Positions 13,670 to 16,164 of a DNA stretch of 16,164 nt are shown one piece after another. How positions within the stretch are numbered: position 1 is the first letter of the stretch; every line of letters begins with the position of its first letter. The translations under genes were made by a program, and so were the position numbers. The notes under the pieces are model-generated. The model saw nothing but the letters and a program-made list of their open reading frames with translations, was not told the origin of the DNA and did no database searches. The stretch comes from Peptococcaceae bacterium (GTDB taxonomy: Bacteria > Bacillota > Peptococcia > Peptococcales > Peptococcaceae): the NCBI GenBank assembly GCA_019420345.1, contig JAHZHI010000036.1, forward strand, positions 1-16,164. Reading direction: 5' to 3'.

Positions 13670-13821
13670 ATTTACAACCATTAGTTTTGACACTGCTCTA
13701 TACCGCAATTTTACCACATTACCTAACTGTAGTCAAAATTGTTGAGTTTTGACAACAATAAGATTGACAGAAAAAAAGCGATAAACCCTATTTTGACAAA
13801 AATGCCAAAATAGGGTTTATC
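13670..13821. promoter_or_regulatory. Probable res region of the resolvase
   Basis: TTTTGAC occurs at 13685-13691, 13747-13753 and 13791-13797, and inverted (GTCAAAA) at 13732-13738. TTGTTG...CAACAA surrounds the second copy. A 16-bp perfect inverted repeat (GATAAACCCTATTTTG, 13780-13795, with 13806-13821) ends the region. Several spaced inverted sites directly upstream of the recombinase start match a multi-subsite res, where the resolvase binds, recombines and represses its own promoter. Subsite borders cannot be fixed by eye. Confidence 0.5.
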
Positions 13822-13830
13822 TACAGTCTG

Positions 13831-13865
13831 GAACCTTTCAAATAAATTTGAAAGGTTCTTTTTTT
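13831..13865 (+). terminator. Plus-strand terminator beyond the primase 3' end
   Basis: 13-bp stem GAACCTTTCAAAT (13831-13843) / ATTTGAAAGGTTC (13846-13858) followed by TTTTTTT. It is oriented to stop plus-strand transcription before it runs antisense into the primase gene; no plus-strand gene directly precedes it. Confidence 0.8.
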
Positions 13866-13891
13866 ATTTCAAACTTATTAAAATACAACAA

Positions 13892-15298
13892 TTAACAATT
13901 TCCCCACCATTTGTCAATTGTAACACGACTCAAACCAGTATCTCTATAACAATCAATCTTACGACCATCAGGATGCTTGTGGCGCCATTCTTTTACTACA
14001 TTTCCCTTGCTAGGCCTACCTTTAAGTTCACCAGCATCTCTCATATCTTCTAAAGCTAACTCTCTATTTTGCCGACAAATATTGACTTCACGCCTACCTT
14101 TGTCATTACGCCAATATTTCGCTTGTAAGTGTTCTTTTCTTGTTCGACCATTCCTTTTATTTTTTTCAATTTCAATCCCAGATAATTTTGAAATATCATC
14201 AATTGGAAAAGTCGAATAACGTAAATCATAACACTCAAGAGCACTTTTACAATCATCAATTGTAAAAGGCTCCTCAGGATTTAAACCATCTAAAAATGGT
14301 ACCAACTCAAACGCATCTTGCTCTAATCGTTCATACGGTACCTGACATTTTATTGCATAAATCGCCAAACACATTATTGAAAAATAACGATGACCATACG
14401 TAGCACCAGCTCTAATCTTATTATACCACCAATCGTAAAGTGCATATGGATTATCACCATGCACTTTTTCAGATATTTGCCAGTATGATCTTTCATAATT
14501 TTGATCTAATACCACACGTTGATACCATTCTGGAAATTTTTCCTTAGCTTCGCTAATAGTATATTTTGTCTCACGCCACAACTTCTGCTGATCCACTCGA
14601 CTTGCTTCCGGAACAAAACTACATAATCCCTCTAAAGTATATGGATCAATACGATATTGGAAAGCTCGTGCTACAGGTTCCGGTGCTCCATCTTTTGTTC
14701 TACTTCCTACAACACGAAAACCTTGATTAATACCTTGAATTTGCGGCTTTTTCTCTATTGAGGTATATTTATTCCAAATTTTATTAGTTAATGCGTATTT
14801 TAATTCTTTAAGCTGCACTTTAATATAGGGATATAAACTGATTGGCTCATCAAATAAATAATATAAATGCACGCCATGTCCACTCAATATAATAAAATTA
14901 GGCTCTGGATAAGCTTCTATTTTAGATGACGCTCCACTTAAAAAATTATTTAAGTAGCTATCATTAATACCATCTAAATCAAATATCATAGCATACATTT
15001 TAGATGCCTGCTCCTGAGTATTTTTCCTACCGTAATAAGTAAGTCCACTAATAATTGCAAATGCTTTTGCCTGCTGCAACTCATTCAATGTCTCTTCAAA
15101 CGTATCTTCAAACAAAATTCGATAATGGCCAGGTTTTTTCTCGTTATCTTTATAATATCCAAGAGGATTCGCTTTATATTCTCCAGAAGGTTCATATTCC
15201 TTTTGTATGTATCCTTGTCCTAAACGAAACATAGCTGTATATAAATCCATAGCAGATACTTCGTAAGCACCCCATCCAAATAAAACATCAGCTAACAT
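13892..15298 (-). CDS. Archaeo-eukaryotic-type primase (PrimPol-like) with C-terminal HTH
   Basis: 468 residues from ATG 15298 with a GGGGGG ribosome binding site. AEP catalytic motifs are in order: motif I IFDLDG (105-110, metal Asp 107 and 109), motif II ILSGHGVHLYYLF (137-149, the sGH signature), and motif III GFRVVGS (193-199, basic residue before VVG). These enzymes make primers or extend DNA for plasmid replication. The central region is helical (WWYNKIRAGATYGHRYFSIMCLAIYAIK), as in PrimPol accessory domains. The C-terminus (KEWRHKHPDGRKIDCYRDTG then LSRVTIDKWWGN) is a helix-turn-helix that may bind an origin. There is no helicase domain. It may be a priming protein for the Rep/iteron origin or a second replication initiator. 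It is transcribed from a duplicated promoter segment at 15310-15430. Confidence 0.75.
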   Translation of the reverse strand: MLADVLFGWGAYEVSAMDLYTAMFRLGQGYIQKEYEPSGEYKANPLGYYKDNEKKPGHYRILFEDTFEETLNELQQAKAFAIISGLTYYGRKNTQEQASKMYAMIFDLDGINDSYLNNFLSGASSKIEAYPEPNFIILSGHGVHLYYLFDEPISLYPYIKVQLKELKYALTNKIWNKYTSIEKKPQIQGINQGFRVVGSRTKDGAPEPVARAFQYRIDPYTLEGLCSFVPEASRVDQQKLWRETKYTISEAKEKFPEWYQRVVLDQNYERSYWQISEKVHGDNPYALYDWWYNKIRAGATYGHRYFSIMCLAIYAIKCQVPYERLEQDAFELVPFLDGLNPEEPFTIDDCKSALECYDLRYSTFPIDDISKLSGIEIEKNKRNGRTRKEHLQAKYWRNDKGRREVNICRQNRELALEDMRDAGELKGRPSKGNVVKEWRHKHPDGRKIDCYRDTGLSRVTIDKWWGNC

Positions 15299-15309
15299 AT
15301 AAAATCCCC

Positions 15310-15430
15310 CCCTATAAGCGCATTATTTTATCAATAGACTTTTTGTACATTTCAATTCTACACAAAATAACTTAAATTTACAACATGCACCCTATAAGCA
15401 CATTATTTTATCAATAGACTTTTTGTACAT
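15310..15430 (-). repeat. Duplicated 41-bp promoter segment before the primase gene
   Basis: 15310-15350 and 15390-15430 are identical except G/A at 15320/15400, exactly 80 bp apart, and similarity continues a few bases further with a 1-nt gap. On the minus strand each copy holds a promoter-like pair: TTGAAA-17 bp-GATAAA in the proximal copy and TTGAAT-16 bp-GATAAA in the distal copy. The proximal one would start RNA about 22 nt before the primase ATG. They could also be long iterons for an origin bound by the primase HTH. Confidence 0.75.
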
Positions 15431-15438
15431 TCAATTGT

Positions 15439-15456
15439 AAAATTACCGGTAAATTT
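15439..15456. promoter_or_regulatory. Candidate operator between primase and XRE regulator genes
   Basis: 18-bp near-perfect palindrome centred on TTACCGGTAA (one mismatch), lying between the divergent primase and XRE genes and 64 bases before the XRE ATG. A dyad of this size is typical of XRE operators. Control of both genes by the XRE protein is inferred. Confidence 0.45.
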
Positions 15457-15519
15457 CCATTCATATTTTGCGAATAACATGTTAAGGTCGATTTAGAAAA
15501 ACAATTAGGAGATGATGAA

Positions 15520-16164
15520 ATGACTGTAAAGTATAAAATAAATAGTGATGTTTTTGTCAAAAAACGGCAGATTTTAAACCTAACTCAAGCTCAAGTCGCA
15601 TTCAAAGCAGGTATAACCGAAAAGACATATCGCGATATTGAAAGTGGTAAACGGACGCCGCGGCAGGACACACTCGCGCAACTGATGAAGATCTTAGAAT
15701 TAAGCAGCGAAGAATTATATATATTCAACAATGCAGCCCTGTCACCAAGTGAGTTGGATGAGCTGCAACGTAATGTTGATAAAGAATTGCAATCAGTTGC
15801 GCAACGATTTGAAGCATTATATGAGGTTCAAAAAAAAGCATGCATGGAAGTAGACGGCTACACCGTTCATAATACGTTTTTTCTTGTGAAAAGCTATTTA
15901 ACTCCTTTGTTATTGCAAACTCCTTTTTCGATCACCGAAATAACCACTACCATAATGAATTTTGTTAAAACAAACGGTTGCAAATTTTCCATCTATCAAA
16001 ATCACTCTCATTTCCCGATCATGGAACTCGGAAATTTGCTAAAATCGCGACAAAATAAAATCCGAGTACTGGATCATCCAGATGTTGAACGCGAAATCGG
16101 AATAATGGTGCAATATGCGCTTAGCGTTAAAATGCCAAACGAATACGATCAAAATCGTTTTGGA
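15520..16164 (+). CDS. XRE-family HTH regulator, 5' part (continues at 1-331)
   Basis: The ATG at 15520 follows AGGAG (15507-15511) with 8-nt spacing. The frame runs off the window end and continues at base 2 of the window, giving a 306-residue protein on the circle. Residues about 10-65 form a Cro/CI-type helix-turn-helix: TQAQVAFKAGIT is the first helix and turn, and EKTYRDIESGKRTP the recognition helix and following segment. The remaining ~240 residues look all-helical, without a catalytic motif. Size and layout recall peptide-sensing regulators (Rgg/PlcR-like), but TPR repeats cannot be established by eye, so ligand sensing is only a possibility. It lies directly upstream of the palindrome array and mobilisation operon and is divergent from the primase gene, so it may control either or itself. 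An 18-bp near-palindrome at 15439-15456 is a candidate operator. Confidence 0.85.
   Translation, partial: MTVKYKINSDVFVKKRQILNLTQAQVAFKAGITEKTYRDIESGKRTPRQDTLAQLMKILELSSEELYIFNNAALSPSELDELQRNVDKELQSVAQRFEALYEVQKKACMEVDGYTVHNTFFLVKSYLTPLLLQTPFSITEITTTIMNFVKTNGCKFSIYQNHSHFPIMELGNLLKSRQNKIRVLDHPDVEREIGIMVQYALSVKMPNEYDQNRFG
16110..16164. repeat. Terminal 55-bp overlap showing a circular molecule
   Basis: Bases 16110-16164 are identical to bases 1-55. Joining the ends at this overlap gives a 16,109-bp circle and restores one uninterrupted reading frame (the XRE regulator), so the repeat is an assembly overlap of a circular molecule and not two biological copies. A direct terminal repeat of a linear phage is unlikely because no phage structural or packaging gene is present. 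Confidence 0.95.

Noticed and set aside
15310..15430. Two 41-bp repeats with a 39-bp spacer as a minimal CRISPR
   Set aside because: Only two copies, not palindromic, promoter-like content, no cas genes and no third repeat.

Overview
The window is a complete circular plasmid, linearised. Its first 55 bases (1-55) are repeated exactly as its last 55 (16110-16164), so the unique circle is 16,109 bp. A helix-turn-helix regulator gene that looks cut at both ends becomes one intact 306-residue reading frame across the join. No chromosomal genes, rRNA or tRNA are visible. Strong AGGAGG-type ribosome binding sites, AT-rich genes and the protein families present (MobV relaxase, DUF3846, J-domain protein, Abi_2, winged-helix plasmid Rep) suggest a Bacillota host. 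A gut-type Clostridia or Negativicutes host is plausible, but the genus cannot be read from the sequence.

Layout. (i) 15520-16109 joined to 1-331: XRE-type regulator. (ii) 337-840: a GC-rich non-coding region packed with a dozen hairpins and perfect palindromes, the probable transfer origin/control region. (iii) 859-3408: a mobilisation operon with a MobV relaxase and its own VirD4/TraG-type coupling protein, but no type IV secretion channel. (iv) 3475-4513, minus strand: a small three-gene operon (DUF3846 protein, J-domain protein broken by an 8-bp tandem duplication, small unknown protein). (v) 4520-5170: non-coding, with a very large imperfect inverted repeat (4584-4847), a leftward terminator, five iterons and a GACA tetranucleotide tract. 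(vi) 5171-6177: CopG-like repressor and winged-helix Rep. (vii) 6236-6826, minus strand: HTH plus coiled-coil protein of KfrA-like design with CAACGTTG operators. (viii) 6951-8155: a defence remnant and a defence system, namely an internally deleted DNA methyltransferase pseudogene, then a small structured RNA directly upstream of an Abi_2/AbiF-type HEPN protein. (ix) 8359-12922: a metabolic cargo cassette of LysR regulator divergent from an SLC13-like permease and a cytoplasmic alkaline-phosphatase-superfamily hydrolase. (x) 13055-15298, minus strand: serine resolvase with a probable res region, and an archaeo-eukaryotic-type primase with a C-terminal HTH, preceded by a duplicated 41-bp promoter segment.

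How it fits together. Rep and the iterons probably start replication, with CopG limiting copy number. The AEP primase may prime synthesis or be a second replication module. The resolvase resolves multimers and the KfrA-like protein may aid stability. The relaxase and coupling protein would let the plasmid use the secretion channel of a co-resident conjugative element. The benefits carried are an RNA-linked abortive infection module and an uptake-plus-hydrolysis pathway for an unidentified organic anion. The least conventional parts are the palindrome array (337-840), the giant inverted repeat (4584-4847), the AbiF RNA/HEPN pair and the permease/hydrolase cassette.
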